A DNA stretch of 64,000 nt from Nemertoderma westbladi (GCA_032718475.1 JAUCBJ010002777.1:62001-126000), one strand, 5' to 3'; positions 21,031-36,800 are shown, numbered from the stretch's first letter. The notes: generated by a model not told the origin, from the sequence alone. Translations and numbers: made by a program.

Positions 21031-22850
21031 GCACTCACATAGATACTTTACACGAACCCCCTTCGATCGAGGCTTTATTTGCACTCACACAGATACTTTA
21101 CACTGCCCCCACTTCGAGGCTTTATTTGCACTCACACAGATACTTTACACTGCCCCCACTTCGAGACTTTATTTGCACTCACACAGATACTTTACACGAA
21201 CCCCCTTCGATCGAGGCTTTATTTGCACTCACACAGATACTTTACACTGCCCCCACTTCGAGGCTTTATTTGCACTCACACAGATACTTTACACTGCCCC
21301 CCACTTCGAGGCTTTATTTGCACTCACATAGATACTTTACACGAACCCCCTTCGATCGAGGCTTTATTTGCACTCACACAGATACTTTACACTGCCCCCA
21401 CTTCGAGGCTTTATTTGCACTCACACAGATACTTTACACTGCCCCCCACTTCGAGGCTTTATTTGCACTCACATAGATACTTTACACGAACCCCCTTCGA
21501 TCGAGGCTTTATTTGCACTCACACAGATACTTTACACTGCCCCCACTTCGAGGCTTTATTTGCACTCACACAGATACTTTACACTGCCCCAACTTCGAGG
21601 CTTTATTTGCACTCACACAGATACTTTACACTGCCCCCAACTTCGAGGCTTTATTTGCACTCACACAGATACTTTACACTGCCCCCACTTCGAGGCTTTA
21701 TTTGCACTCACATAGATACTTTACACGAACCCCCTTCGATCGAGGCTTTATTTGCACTCACACAGATACTTTACACTGCCCCCACTTCGAGGCTTTATTT
21801 GCACTCACACAGATACTTTACACTGCCCCCACTTCGAGGCTTTATTTGCACTCACACAGATACTTTACACGAACCCCCTTCGATCGAGGCTTTATTTGCA
21901 CTCACACAGATACTTTACACTGCCCCCACTTCGAGGCTTTATTTGCACTCACACAGATACTTTACACTGCCCCCACTTCGAGGCTTTATTTGCACTCACA
22001 CAGATACTTTACACGAACCCCCTTCGATCGAGGCTTTATTTGCACTCACATAGATACTTTACACTGCCCCAACTTCGAGGCTTTATTTGCACTCACACAG
22101 ATACTTTACACTGCCCCCACTTCGAGGCTTTATTTGCACTCACACAGATACTTTACACTGCCCCCACTTCGAGGCTTTATTTGCACTCACACAGATACTT
22201 TACACTGCCCCAACTTCGAGGCTTTATTTGCACTCACACAGATACTTTACACTGCCCCCACTTCGAGGCTTTATTTGCACTCACACAGATACTTTACACT
22301 GCCCCCACTTCGAGGCTTTATTTGCACTCACACAGATACTTTACACTGCCCCAACTTCGAGGCTTTATTTGCACTCACACAGATACTTTACACTGCCCCC
22401 ACTTCGAGGCTTTATTTGCACTCACACAGATACTTTACACTGCCCCCACTTCGAGGCTTTATTTGCACTCACACAGATACTTTACACTGCCCCAACTTCG
22501 AGGCTTTATTTGCACTCACACAGATACTTTACACTGCCCCCACTTCGAGGCTTTATTTGCACTCACACAGATACTTTACACTGCCCCAACTTCGAGGCTT
22601 TATTTGCACTCACACAGATACTTTACACTGCCCCCACTTCGAGGCTTTATTTGCACTCACACAGATACTTTACACTGCCCCAACTTCGAGGCTTTATTTG
22701 CACTCACACAGATACTTTACACTGCCCCAACTTCGAGGCTTTATTTGCACTCACACAGATACTTTACACTGCCCCCACTTCGAGGCTTTATTTGCACTCA
22801 CATAGATACTTTACACGAACCCCCTTCGATCGAGGCTTTATTTGCACTCA
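21030..22850. repeat. Satellite B: zone with CATAG units and a 141-bp trimer order
   Basis: Six of the eight units in the array with CACATAGATAC instead of CACACAGATAC are here (21038, 21327, 21472, 21711, 22049, 22801). CCCCAACTTCG units occur at about 22067, 22208, 22349 and 22490, spaced 141 bp, which is three 47-bp units. Confidence 0.9.
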
Positions 22851-23689
22851 CACAGATACTTTACACTGCCCCCACTTCGAGGCTTTATTTGCACTCACAC
22901 AGATACTTTACACTGCCCCCACTTCGAGGCTTTATTTGCACTCACACAGATACTTTACACGAACCCCCTTCGATCGAGGCTTTATTTGCACTCACACAGA
23001 TACTTTACACTGCCCCCACTTCGAGGCTTTATTTGCACTCACACAGATACTTTACACTGCCCCCACTTCGAGGCTTTATTTGCACTCACACAGATACTTT
23101 ACACTGCCCCCACTTCGAGGCTTTATTTGCACTCACACAGATACTTTACACTGCCCCCACTTCGAGGCTTTATTTGCACTCACACAGACACTTTACACGA
23201 ACCCCCTTCGATCGAGGCTTTATTTGCACTCACACAGATACTTTACACTGCCCCCACTTCGAGGCTTTATTTGCACTCACACAGATACTTTACACGAACC
23301 CCCTTCGATCGAGGCTTTATTTGCACTCACACAGATACTTTACACTGCCCCCACTTCGAGGCTTTATTTGCACTCACACAGATACTTTACACTGCCCCCA
23401 CTTCGAGGCTTTATTTGCACTCACACAGATACTTTACACGAACCCCCTTCGATCGAGGCTTTATTTGCACTCACACAGATACTTTACACTGCCCCCCACT
23501 TCGAGGCTTTATTTGCACTCACACAGATACTTTACACTGCCCCCACTTCGAGGCTTTATTTGCACTCACACAGATACTTTACACGAACCCCCTTCGATCG
23601 AGGCTTTATTTGCACTCACACAGATACTTTACACGAACCCCCTTCGATCGAGGCTTTATTTGCACTCACACAGATACTTTACACTGCCC

Positions 23690-24125
23690 CCACTTCGAGG
23701 CTTTATTTGCACTCACACAGATACTTTACACTGCCCCAACTTCGAGGCTTTATTTGCACTCACACAGATACTTTACACTGCCCCAACTTCGAGGCTTTAT
23801 TTGCACTCACACAGATACTTTACACTGCCCCAACTTCGAGGCTTTATTTGCACTCACACAGATACTTTACACTGCCCCCACTTCGAGGCTTTATTTGCAC
23901 TCACACAGATACTTTACACTGCCCCAACTTCGAGGCTTTATTTGCACTCACACAGATACTTTACACTGCCCCAACTTCGAGGCTTTATTTGCACTCACAC
24001 AGATACTTTACACTGCCCCAACTTCGAGGCTTTATTTGCACTCACACAGATACTTTACACTGCCCCAACTTCGAGGCTTTATTTGCACTCACACAGATAC
24101 TTTACACTGCCCCAACTTCGAGGCT
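23690..24125. repeat. Satellite B: cluster of CCCCAAC units
   Basis: Eight of nine successive 47-bp units have TGCCCCAACTTCG in place of TGCCCCCACTTCG, pointing to local spread of a single base change. Confidence 0.88.
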
Positions 24126-24139
24126 TTATTTGCACTCAC

Positions 24140-25620
24140 ACAGATACTTTACACGAACCCCCTTCGATCGAGGCTTTATTTGCACTCACACAGATACTTT
24201 ACACGAACCCCCTTCGATCGAGGCTTTATTTGCACTCACACAGATACTTTACACGAACCCCCTTCGATCGAGGCTTTATTTGCACTCACACAGATACTTT
24301 ACACGAACCCCCTTCGATCGAGGCTTTATTTGCACTCACACAGATACTTTACACGAACCCCCTTCGATCGAGGCTTTATTTGCACTCACACAGATACTTT
24401 ACACTGCCCCCACTTCGAGGCTTTATTTGCACTCACACAGATACTTTACACTGCCCCAACTTCGAGGCTTTATTTGCACTCACACAGATACTTTACACTG
24501 CCCCAACTTCGAGGCTTTATTTGCACTCACACAGATACTTTACACGAACCCCCTTCGATCGAGGCTTTATTTGCACTCACACAGATACTTTACACGAACC
24601 CCCTTCGATCGAGGCTTTATTTGCACTCACACAGATACTTTACTCTGCCCCCCACTTCGAGGCTTTATTTGCACTCACACAGATACTTTACACTGCCCCC
24701 ACTTCGAGGCTTTATTTGCACTCACACAGATACTTTACACTGCCCCCACTTCGAGGCTTTATTTGCACTCACACAGATACTTTACACGAACCCCCTTCGA
24801 TCGAGGCTTTATTTGCACTCACACAGATACTTTACACGAACCCCCTTCGATCGAGGCTTTATTTGCACTCACACAGATACTTTACTCTGCCCCCCACTTC
24901 GAGGCTTTATTTGCACTCACACAGATACTTTACACTGCCCCCACTTCGAGGCTTTATTTGCACTCACACAGATACTTTACACGAACCCCCTTCGATCGAG
25001 GCTTTATTTGCACTCACACAGATACTTTACACGAACCCCCTTCGATCGAGGCTTTATTTGCACTCACACAGATACTTTACACGAACCCCCTTCGATCGAG
25101 GCTTTATTTGCACTCACACAGATACTTTACTCTGCCCCCCACTTCGAGGCTTTATTTGCACTCACACAGATACTTTACACTGCCCCCACTTCGAGGCTTT
25201 ATTTGCACTCACACAGATACTTTACACTGCCCCCACTTCGAGGCTTTATTTGCACTCACACAGATACTTTACACGAACCCCCTTCGATCGAGGCTTTATT
25301 TGCACTCACACAGATACTTTACACGAACCCCCTTCGATCGAGGCTTTATTTGCACTCACACAGATACTTTACTCTGCCCCCCACTTCGAGGCTTTATTTG
25401 CACTCACACAGATACTTTACACTGCCCCCACTTCGAGGCTTTATTTGCACTCACACAGATACTTTACACTGCCCCCACTTCGAGGCTTTATTTGCACTCA
25501 CACAGATACTTTACACGAACCCCCTTCGATCGAGGCTTTATTTACACTCACACAGATACTTTACACGAACCCCCTTCGATCGAGGCTTTATTTGCACTCA
25601 CACAGATACTTTACACTGCC
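24140..25620. repeat. Satellite B: 242-bp pentamer higher-order repeat
   Basis: The 48-bp unit with ACTCTGCCCCCCAC occurs at 24643, 24885, 25130 and 25372, spaced 242, 245 and 242 bp. The 242-bp order is 48+47+47+50+50; the 245-bp one has a 50-bp unit in place of one 47-bp unit. A run of five 50-bp units precedes the block (24,145-24,390). Confidence 0.92.
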
Positions 25621-25734
25621 CCCACTTCGATCGAGGCTTTATTTACACTCACACAGATACTTTACACTGCCCCCACTTCGAGGCTTTATTTGCACTCACA
25701 CAGATACTTTACACGAACCCCCTTCGATCGAGGC

Positions 25735-26835
25735 TTTATTTGCACTCACACAGATACTTTACACTGCCCCAACTTCGAGGCTTTATTTGCACTCACACAG
25801 ATACTTTACACTGCCCCAACTTCGAGGCTTTATTTGCACTCACACAGATACTTTACACTGCCCCAACTTCGAGGCTTTATTTGCACTCACACAGATACTT
25901 TACACTGCCCCAACTTCGAGGCTTTATTTGCACTCACACAGATACTTTACACGAACCCCCTTCGATCGAGGCTTTATTTGCACTCACACAGATACTTTAC
26001 ACTGCCCCAACTTCGAGGCTTTATTTGCACTCACACAGATACTTTACACTGCCCCAACTTCGAGGCTTTATTTGCACTCACACAGATACTTTACACTGCC
26101 CCAACTTCGAGGCTTTATTTGCACTCACACAGATACTTTACACTGCCCCAACTTCGAGGCTTTATTTGCACTCACACAGATACTTTACACTGCCCCAACT
26201 TCGAGGCTTTATTTGCACTCACACAGATACTTTACACTGCCCCAACTTCGAGGCTTTATTTGCACTCACACAGATACTTTACACTGCCCCAACTTCGAGG
26301 CTTTATTTGCACTCACACAGATACTTTACACTGCCCCCACTTCGAGGCTTTATTTACACTCACACAGATACTTTACACTGCCCCCACTTCGAGGCTTTAT
26401 TTACACTCACACAGATACTTTACACTGCCCCAACTTCGAGGCTTTATTTGCACTCACACAGATACTTTACACTGCCCCAACTTCGAGGCTTTATTTGCAC
26501 TCACACAGATACTTTACACTGCCCCCACTTCGAGGCTTTATTTACACTCACACAGATACTTTACACTGCCCCAACTTCGAGGCTTTATTTGCACTCACAC
26601 AGATACTTTACACTGCCCCAACTTCGAGGCTTTATTTGCACTCACACAGATACTTTACACTGCCCCAACTTCGAGGCTTTATTTGCACTCACACAGATAC
26701 TTTACACTGCCCCCACTTCGAGGCTTTATTTACACTCACACAGATACTTTACACTGCCCCAACTTCGAGGCTTTATTTGCACTCACACAGATACTTTACA
26801 CTGCCCCCACTTCGAGGCTTTATTTACACTCACAC
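25735..26835. repeat. Satellite B: second CCCCAAC-rich cluster
   Basis: Most units from 25,755 to 26,800 carry CCCCAAC, separated by a few TTTACAC-type units. This looks like another round of local amplification of the 23.7-24.1 kb variant. Confidence 0.88.
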
Positions 26836-29800
26836 AGATACTCTACACGAACCCACTTCGATCGAGGCTTTATTTACACTCACACAGATACTTTACTCTG
26901 CCCCCCACTTCGAGGCTTTATTTGCACTCACACAGATACTTTACACGAACCCCCTTCGATCGAGGCTTTATTTACACTCACACAGATACTTTACACGAAC
27001 CCCCTTCGATCGAGGCTTTATTTGCACTCACACAGATACTTTACACGAACCCCCTTCGATCGAGGCTTTATTTGCACTCACACAGATACTTTACTCTGCC
27101 CCCACTTCGAGGCTTTATTTGCACTCACACAGATACTTTACACGAACCCACTTCGATCGAGGCTTTATTTGCACTCACACAGATACTTTACTCTGCCCCC
27201 ACTTCGAGGCTTTATTTGCACTCACACAGATACTTTACACTGCCCCCACTTCGAGGCTTTATTTGCACTCACACAGATACTTTACACTGCCCCCACTTCG
27301 AGGCTTTATTTGCACTCACACAGATACTTTACACGAACCCCCTTCGATCGAGGCTTTATTTGCACTCACACAGATACTTTACTCTGCCCCCACTTCGAGG
27401 CTTTATTTGCACTCACACAGATACTTTACTCTGCCCCCACTTCGAGGCTTTATTTGCACTCACACAGATACTTTACACGAACCCCCTTCGATCGAGGCTT
27501 TATTTGCACTCACACAGATACTTTACTCTGCCCCCACTTCGAGGCTTTATTTGCACTCACACAGATACTTTACACTGAACCCCCTTCGATCGAGGCTTTA
27601 TTTGCACTCACACAGATACTTTACACGAACCCCCTTCGATCGAGGCTTTATTTGCACTCACACAGATACTTTACACTGCCCCCCACTTCGAGGCTTTATT
27701 TGCACTCACACAGATACTTTACACGAACCCCCTTCGATCGAGGCTTTATTTGCACTCACACAGATACTTTACACTGCCCCCACTTCGAGGCTTTATTTGC
27801 ACTCACACAGATACTTTACACTGCCCCCACTTCGAGGCTTTATTTACACTCACACAGATACTTTACACTGCCCCCACTTCGAGGCTTTATTTGCACTCAC
27901 ACAGATACTTTACACGAACCCCCTTCGATCGAGGCTTTATTTGCACTCACACAGATACTTTACACTGCCCCCACTTCGAGGCTTTATTTGCACTCACACA
28001 GATACTTTACACTGCCCCCACTTCGAGGCTTTATTTACACTCACACAGATACTTTACACTGCCCCCACTTCGAGGCTTTATTTGCACTCACACAGATACT
28101 TTACACGAACCCCCTTCGATCGAGGCTTTATTTGCACTCACACAGATACTTTACTCTGCCCCCACTTCGAGGCTTTATTTGCACTCACACAGATACTTTA
28201 CTCTGCCCCCACTTCGAGGCTTTATTTGCACTCACACAGATACTTTACACGAACCCCCTTCGATCGAGGCTTTATTTGCACTCACACAGATACTTTACTC
28301 TGCCCCCACTTCGAGGCTTTATTTGCACTCACACAGATACTTTACACTGAACCCCCTTCGATCGAGGCTTTATTTGCACTCACACAGATACTTTACACGA
28401 ACCCCCTTCGATCGAGGCTTTATTTGCACTCACACAGATACTTTACACTGCCCCCCACTTCGAGGCTTTATTTGCACTCACACAGATACTTTACACGAAC
28501 CCCCTTCGATCGAGGCTTTATTTGCACTCACACAGATACTTTACACTGCCCCCACTTCGAGGCTTTATTTGCACTCACACAGATACTTTACACTGCCCCC
28601 ACTTCGAGGCTTTATTTACACTCACACAGATACTTTACACTGCCCCCACTTCGAGGCTTTATTTGCACTCACACAGATACTTTACACGAACCCCCTTCGA
28701 TCGAGGCTTTATTTGCACTCACACAGATACTTTACACTGCCCCCACTTCGTGGCTTTATTTGCACTCACACAGATACTTTACACTGCCCCCACTTCGAGG
28801 CTTTATTTACACTCACACAGATACTTTACACTGCCCCCACTTCGAGGCTTTATTTGCACTCACACAGATACTTTACACGAACCCCCTTCGATCGAGGCTT
28901 TATTTGCACTCACACAGATACTTTACACTGCCCCCACTTCGATCGAGGCTTTATTTACACTCACACAGATACTTTACACTGCCCCCACTTCGAGGCTTTA
29001 TTTGCACTCACACAGATACTTTACACGAACCCCCTTCGATCGAGGCTTTATTTGCACTCACACAGATACTTTACACGAACCCCCTTCGATCGAGGCTTTA
29101 TTTGCACTCACACAGATACTTTACACTGCCCCCCACTTCGAGGCTTTATTTGCACTCACACAGATACTTTACTCTGCCCCCACTTCGAGGTTTTATTTGC
29201 ACTCACACAGATACTTTACACGAACCCCCTTCGATCGAGGCTTTATTTGCACTCACACAGATACTTTACTCTGCCCCCCACTTCGAGGCTTTATTTGCAC
29301 TCACACAGATACTTTACACGAACCCCCTTCGATCGAGGCTTTATTTGCACTCACACAGATACTTTACTCTGCCCCCACTTCGAGGCTTTATTTGCACTCA
29401 CACAGATACTTTACTCTGCCCCCACTTCGAGGTTTTATTTGCACTCACACAGATACTTTACACGAACCCCCTTCGATCGAGGCTTTATTTGCACTCACAC
29501 AGATACTTTCCCTTTCCCCACTTCGAGGCTTTATTTGCACTCACACAGATACTTTACACTGCCCCCACTTCGAGGCTTTATTTGCACTCACACAGATACT
29601 TTACTCTGCCCCCACTTCGAGGTTTTATTTGCACTCACACAGATACTTTACACGAACCCCCTTCGATCGAGGCTTTATTTGCACTCACACAGATACTTTA
29701 CACTGCCCCCACTTCGAGGCTTTATTTGCACTCACACAGATACTTTACACGAACCCACTTCGATCGAGGCTTTATTTGCACTCACACAGATACTTTACAC

Positions 29801-29990
29801 GAACCCCCTTCGATCGAGGCTTTATTTGCACTCACACAGATACTTTACACTGCCCCCACTTCGAGACTTTATTTGCACTCACACAGATACTTTACACGAA
29901 CCCCCTTCGATCGAGGCTTTATTTGCACTCACACAGATACTTTACACTGCCCCCACTTCGAGGCTTTATTTGCACTCACACAGATACTTT
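26835..29990. repeat. Satellite B: CTCTG units and a 772-bp higher-order repeat
   Basis: ACTTTACTCTGCCCC units are common. A 51-bp unit with ACTGAACCCCC at about 27,569 recurs at 28,341, 772 bp away. Unit order matches for about 12 units to the right and about five to the left, that is about 27.29-28.15 kb against 28.06-28.92 kb. The only clear mismatch I noticed is one CGTGG for CGAGG near 28,750. Confidence 0.88.
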
Positions 29991-30740
29991 ACACTGAACC
30001 CCCTTCGATCGAGGCTTTATTTGCACTCACACAGATACTTTACACTGCCCCCACTTCGAGGCTTTATTTGCACTCACACAGATACTTTACACTGAACCCC
30101 CTTCGATCGAGGCTTTATTTGCACTCACACAGATACTTTACACGAACCCCCTTCGATCGAGGCTTTATTTGCACTCACACAGATACTTTACACTGAACCC
30201 CCTTCGATCGAGGCTTTATTTGCACTCACACAGATACTTTACACGAACCCCCTTCGATCGAGGCTTTATTTGCACTCACACAGATACTTTACACTGAACC
30301 CCCTTCGATCGAGGCTTTATTTGCACTCACACAGATACTTTACACTGAACCCCCTTCGATCGAGGCTTTATTTGCACTCACACAGATACTTTACACGAAC
30401 CCCCTTCGAGGCTTTATTTGCACTCACACAGATACTTTACAAGAACCCCCTTCGATCGAGGCTTTATTTGCACTCACACAGATACTTTACACGAACCCCC
30501 TTCGATCGAGGCTTTATTTGCACTCACACAGATACTTTACACTGAACCCCCTTCGATCGAGGCTTTATTTGCACTCACACAGATACTTTACACGAACCCC
30601 CTTCGATCGAGGCTTTATTTGCACTCACACAGATACTTTACACTGAACCCCCTTCGATCGAGGCTTTATTTGCACTCACACAGATACTTTACACGAACCC
30701 CCTTCGATCGAGGCTTTATTTGCACTCACACAGATACTTT
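29990..30740. repeat. Satellite B: zone of alternating 50- and 51-bp units
   Basis: Units with CGATCGAGG predominate. The left block alternates between ACGAACCCCC (50 bp) and ACTGAACCCCC (51 bp). One 46-bp unit, GAACCCCCTTCGAGG, lies at about 30,400, and one unit has ACAAGAACCCC at about 30,440. Confidence 0.85.
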
Positions 30741-30879
30741 ACACTGCCCCCCACTTCGAGGCTTTATTTGCACTCACACAGATACTTTACACGAACCCCC
30801 TTCGATCGAGGCTTTATTTGCACTCACACAGATACTTTACACTGCCCCCCACTTCGAGGCTTTATTTGCACTCACACAG

Positions 30880-33800
30880 ATACTTTACACTGCCCTCACT
30901 TCGAGGCTTTATTTACACTCACACAGATACTTTACACGAACCCCCTTCGATCGAGGCTTTATTTGCACTCACACAGATACTTTACACTGAACCCACTTCG
31001 AGGCTTTATTTGCACTCACACAGATACTTTACACTGCCCCCACTTCGAGACTTTATTTGCACTCACACAGATACTTTACTCTGCCCCAACTTCGAGGCTT
31101 TATTTGCACTCACACAGATACTTTACACGAACCCCCTTCGATCGAGGCTTTATTTGCACTCACACAGATACTTTACACTGCCCTCACTTCGAGGCTTTAT
31201 TTGCACTCACACAGATACTTTACACGAACCCCCTTCGATCGAGGCTTTATTTGCACTCACACAGATACTTTACACTGCCCCCACTTCGTGGCTTTATTTG
31301 CACTCACACAGATACTTTACACTGCCCCCACTTCGAGACTTTATTTGCACTCACACAGATACTTTACACTGCCCCCACTTCGAGGCTTTATTTGCACTCA
31401 CACAGATACTTTACACGAACCCCCTTCGATCGAGGCTTTATTTGCACTCACACAGATACTTTACACTGCCCTCACTTCGTGGCTTTATTTGCACTCACAC
31501 AGATACTTTACACTGCCCCCACTTCGAGACTTTATTTGCACTCACACAGATACTTTACACTGCCCCCACTTCGAGGCTTTATTTGCACTCCCACAGATAC
31601 TTTACACTGCCCCCACTTCGAGGCTTTATTTGCACTCACACAGATACTTTACACGAACCCCCTTCGAGGCTTTATTTACACTCACACAGATACTTTACAC
31701 TGCCCCCACTTCGTGGCTTTATTTGCACTCACACAGATACTTTACACTGCCCCCACTTCGAGGCTTTATTTGCACTCCCACAGATACTTTACACTGCCCC
31801 CACTTCGAGGCTTTATTTGCACTCACACAGATACTTTACACGAACCCCCTTCGAGGCTTTATTTACACTCACACAGATACTTTACACTGCCCCCACTTCG
31901 TGGCTTTATTTGCACTCACACAGATACTTTACACTGCCCCCACTTCGAGACTTTATTTGCACTCACACAGATACTTTACACTGCCCCCACTTCGAGGCTT
32001 TATTTGCACTCACACAGATACTTTACACGAACCCCCTTCGATCGAGGCTTTATTTGCACTCACACAGATACTTTACACTGCCCCCACTTCGTGGCTTTAT
32101 TTGCACTCACACAGATACTTTACACTGCCCCCACTTCGAGACTTTATTTGCACTCACACAGATACTTTACACTGCCCCCACTTCGAGGCTTTATTTGCAC
32201 TCACACAGATACTTTACACGAACCCCCTTCGATCGAGGCTTTATTTGCACTCACACAGATACTTTACACTGCCCTCACTTCGTGGCTTTATTTGCACTCA
32301 CACAGATACTTTACACTGCCCCCACTTCGAGACTTTATTTGCACTCACACAGATACTTTACACTGCCCCCACTTCGAGGCTTTATTTGCACTCACACAGA
32401 TACTTTACACGAACCCCCTTCGAGGCTTTATTTACACTCACACAGATACTTTACACTGCCCCCACTTCGTGGCTTTATTTGCACTCACACAGATACTTTA
32501 CACTGCCCCCACTTCGAGACTTTATTTGCACTCACACAGATACTTTACACTGCCCCCACTTCGAGGCTTTATTTGCACTCACACAGATACTTTACACGAA
32601 CCCCCTTCGAGGCTTTATTTACACTCACACAGATACTTTACACTGCCCCCACTTCGTGGCTTTATTTGCACTCACACAGATACTTTACACTGCCCCCACT
32701 TCGAGACTTTATTTGCACTCACACAGATACTTTACACTGCCCCCACTTCGAGACTTTATTTGCACTCACACAGATACTTTACACTGCCCCCACTTCGAGG
32801 CTTTATTTGCACTCACACAGATACTTTACACGAACCCCCTTCGAGGCTTTATTTGCACTCACACAGATACTTTACACGAACCCCCTTCGAGGCTTTATTT
32901 ACACTCACACAGATACTTTACACGAACCCACTTCGAGACTTTATTTGCACTCACACAGATACTTTACACTGCCCCCACTTCGAGGCTTTATTTGCACTCA
33001 CACAGATACTTTACACGAACCCCCTTCGATCGAGGCTTTATTTGCACTCACACAGATACTTTACACTGCCCCACTTCGAGGCTTTATTTACACTCACACA
33101 GATACTTTACACTGCCCCCACTTCGTGGCTTTATTTGCACTCACACAGATACTTTACACTGCCCCCACTTCGAGACTTTATTTGCACTCACACAGATACT
33201 TTACACTGCCCCCACTTCGTGGCTTTATTTGCACTCACACAGATACTTTACACTGCCCCCACTTCGAGGCTTTATTTGCACTCACACAGATACTTTACAC
33301 GAACCCCCTTCGATCGAGGCTTTATTTGCACTCACACAGATACTTTACTCTGCCCCCACTTCGAGGTTTTATTTGCACTCACACAGATACTTTACACTGC
33401 CCCCACTTCGAGGCTTTATTTGCACTCACACAGATACTTTACACGAACCCCCTTCGATCGAGGCTTTATTTGCACTCACACAGATACTTTACACTGCCCC
33501 CACTTCGTGGCTTTATTTGCACTCACACAGATACTTTACACGAACCCCCTTCGATCGAGGCTTTATTTGCACTCACACAGATACTTTACTCTGCCCCCAC
33601 TTCGAGGCTTTATTTGCACTCACACAGATACTTTACACGAACCCCCTTCGAGGCTTTATTTGCACTCACACAGATACTTTACACGAACCCCCTTCGATCG
33701 AGGCTTTATTTGCACTCACACAGATACTTTACACTGCCCCCACTTCGAGGCTTTATTTGCACTCACACAGATACTTTACACGAACCCCCTTCGATCGAGG

Positions 33801-36800
33801 CTTTATTTGCACTCACACAGATACTTTACTCTGCCCCCACTTCGAGGTTTTATTTGCACTCACACAGATACTTTACACTGCCCCAACTTCGAGGCTTTAT
33901 TTGCACTCACACAGATACTTTACACTGCCCCCACTTCGAGGCTTTATTTGCACTCACACAGATACTTTACACTGCCCCCACTTCGAGGCTTTATTTGCAC
34001 TCACACAGATACTTTACACTGCCCAAACTTCGAGGCTTTATTTGCACTCACACAGATACTTTACACGAACCCCCTTCGAGGCTTTATTTGCACTCACACA
34101 GATACTTTACACTGCCCCCACTTCGAGACTTTATTTGCACTCACACAGATACTTTACACTGCCCCCACTTCGAGACTTTATTTGCACTCACACAGATACT
34201 TTACACTGCCCAAACGTCGAGGCTTTATTTGCACTCACACAGATACTTTACACGAACCCCCTTCGAGGCTTTATTTGCACTCACACAGATACTTTACACT
34301 GCCCCCACTTCGAGACTTTATTTGCACTCACACAGATACTTTACACTGCCCCCACTTCGAGACTTTATTTGCACTCACACAGATACTTTACACTGCCCCC
34401 ACTTCGAGGCTTTATTTGCACTCACACAGATACTTTACACGAACCCCCTTCGATCGAGGCTTTATTTGCACTCACACAGATACTTTACACTGCCCCCACT
34501 TCGTGGCTTTATTTGCACTCACACAGATACTTTACACTGCCCCCACTTCGTGGCTTTATTTGCACTCACACAGATACTTTACACTGCCCCCACTTCGTGG
34601 CTTTATTTGCACTCACACAGATACTTTACACTGCCCCCACTTCGTGGCTTTATTTGCACTCACACAGATACTTTACACTGCCCCCACTTCGAGACTTTAT
34701 TTGCACTCACACAGATACTTTACACTGCCCCCACTTCGTGGCTTTATTTGCACTCACACAGATACTTTACACTGCCCCCACTTCGAGGCTTTATTTGCAC
34801 TAACACAGATACTTTACACTGCCCCCACTTCGAGGCTTTATTTGCACTCACACAGATACTTTACACTGCCCCCACTTCGAGGCTTTATTTCCACTCACAC
34901 AGATACTTTACACTGCCCCCACTTCGAGGCTTTATTTACACTCACACAGATACTTTACACGAACCCCCTTCGATCGAGGCTTTATTTGCACTCACACAGA
35001 TACTTTACACTGCCCTCACTTCGAGGCTCTATTTGCACTCACACAGATACTTTACACTGCCCCCACTTCGAGGCTTTATTTGCACTCACACAGATACTTT
35101 ACACTGCCCCCACTTCGAGGCTTTATTTGCACTCACACAGATACTTTACACTGCCCCCACTTCGAGGCTTTATTTGCACTCACACAGATACTTTACACTG
35201 CCCAAACTTCGAGGCTTTATTTGCACTGACACAGATACTTTACACTGCCCCCACTTCGATCGAGACTTTATTTGCACTCACACAGATACTTTACACGAAC
35301 CCACTTCGATCGAGACTTTATTTGCACTCACACAGATACTTTACACGAACCCCCTTCGATCGAGGCTTTATTTGCACTCACACAGATACTTTACACTGCC
35401 CCCACTTCGAGGCTTTATTTACACTCACACAGATACTTTACACTGCCCCCACTTCGTGGCTTTATTTGCACTCACACAGATACTTTACACTGCCCCCACT
35501 TCGTGGCTTTATTTGCACTCACACAGATACTTTACACGAACCCCCTTCGATCGAGGCTTTATTTGCACTCACACAGATACTTTACACTGCCCCCACTTCG
35601 AGGCTTTATTTGCACTCACACAGATACTTTACACTGCCCCCACTTCGAGGCTTTATTTGCACTCACACAGATACTTTACACTGCCCCCACTTCGAGGCTT
35701 TATTTGCACTCACACAGATACTTTACTCTGCCCCCACTTCGAGGCTTTATTTGCACTCACACAGATACTTTACACTGCCCAAACTTCGAGGCTTTATTTG
35801 CACTGACACAGATACTTTACACTGCCCCCACTTCGTGGCTTTATTTGCACTCACACAGATACTTTACACTGCCCCCACTTCGTGGCTTTATTTGCACTCA
35901 CACAGATACTTTACACGAACCCCCTTCGATCGAGGCTTTATTTGCACTCACACAGATACTTTACACTGCCCCCACTTCGAGGCTTTATTTGCACTCACAC
36001 AGATACTTTACACTGCCCCCACTTCGAGGCTTTATTTGCACTCACACAGATACTTTACACTGCCCCCACTTCGAGGCTTTATTTGCACTCACACAGATAC
36101 TTTACACTGCCCCCACTTCGTGGCTTTATTTGCACTCACACAGATACTTTACACTGCCCCCACTTCGTGGCTTTATTTGCACTCACACAGATACTTTACA
36201 CGAACCCCCTTCGATCGAGGCTTTATTTGCACTCACACAGATACTTTACACTGCCCCCACTTCGAGGCTTTATTTGCACTCACACAGATACTTTACACTG
36301 CCCCCACTTCGAGGCTTTATTTGCACTCACACAGATACTTTACACTGCCCCCACTTCGAGGCTTTATTTGCACTCACACAGATACTTTACTCTGCCCCCA
36401 CTTCGAGGCTTTATTTGCACTCACACAGATACTTTACACTGCCCAAACTTCGAGGCTTTATTTGCACTGACACAGATACTTTACACTGCCCCCACTTCGA
36501 TCGAGACTTTATTTGCACTCACACAGATACTTTACACGAACCCACTTCGATCGAGACTTTATTTGCACTCACACAGATACTTTCCCTTTCCCCCACTTCG
36601 TGGCTTTATTTGCACTCACACAGATACTTTACACTGCCCCCACTTCGAGGCTTTATTTGCACTCACACAGATACTTACTTTACTCTGCCCCCACTTCGAG
36701 GCTTTATTTGCACTCACACAGATACTTTACACTGCCCCCACTTCGAGGCTTTATTTGCACTCACACAGATACTTTACACTGCCCCCACTTCGAGGCTTTA

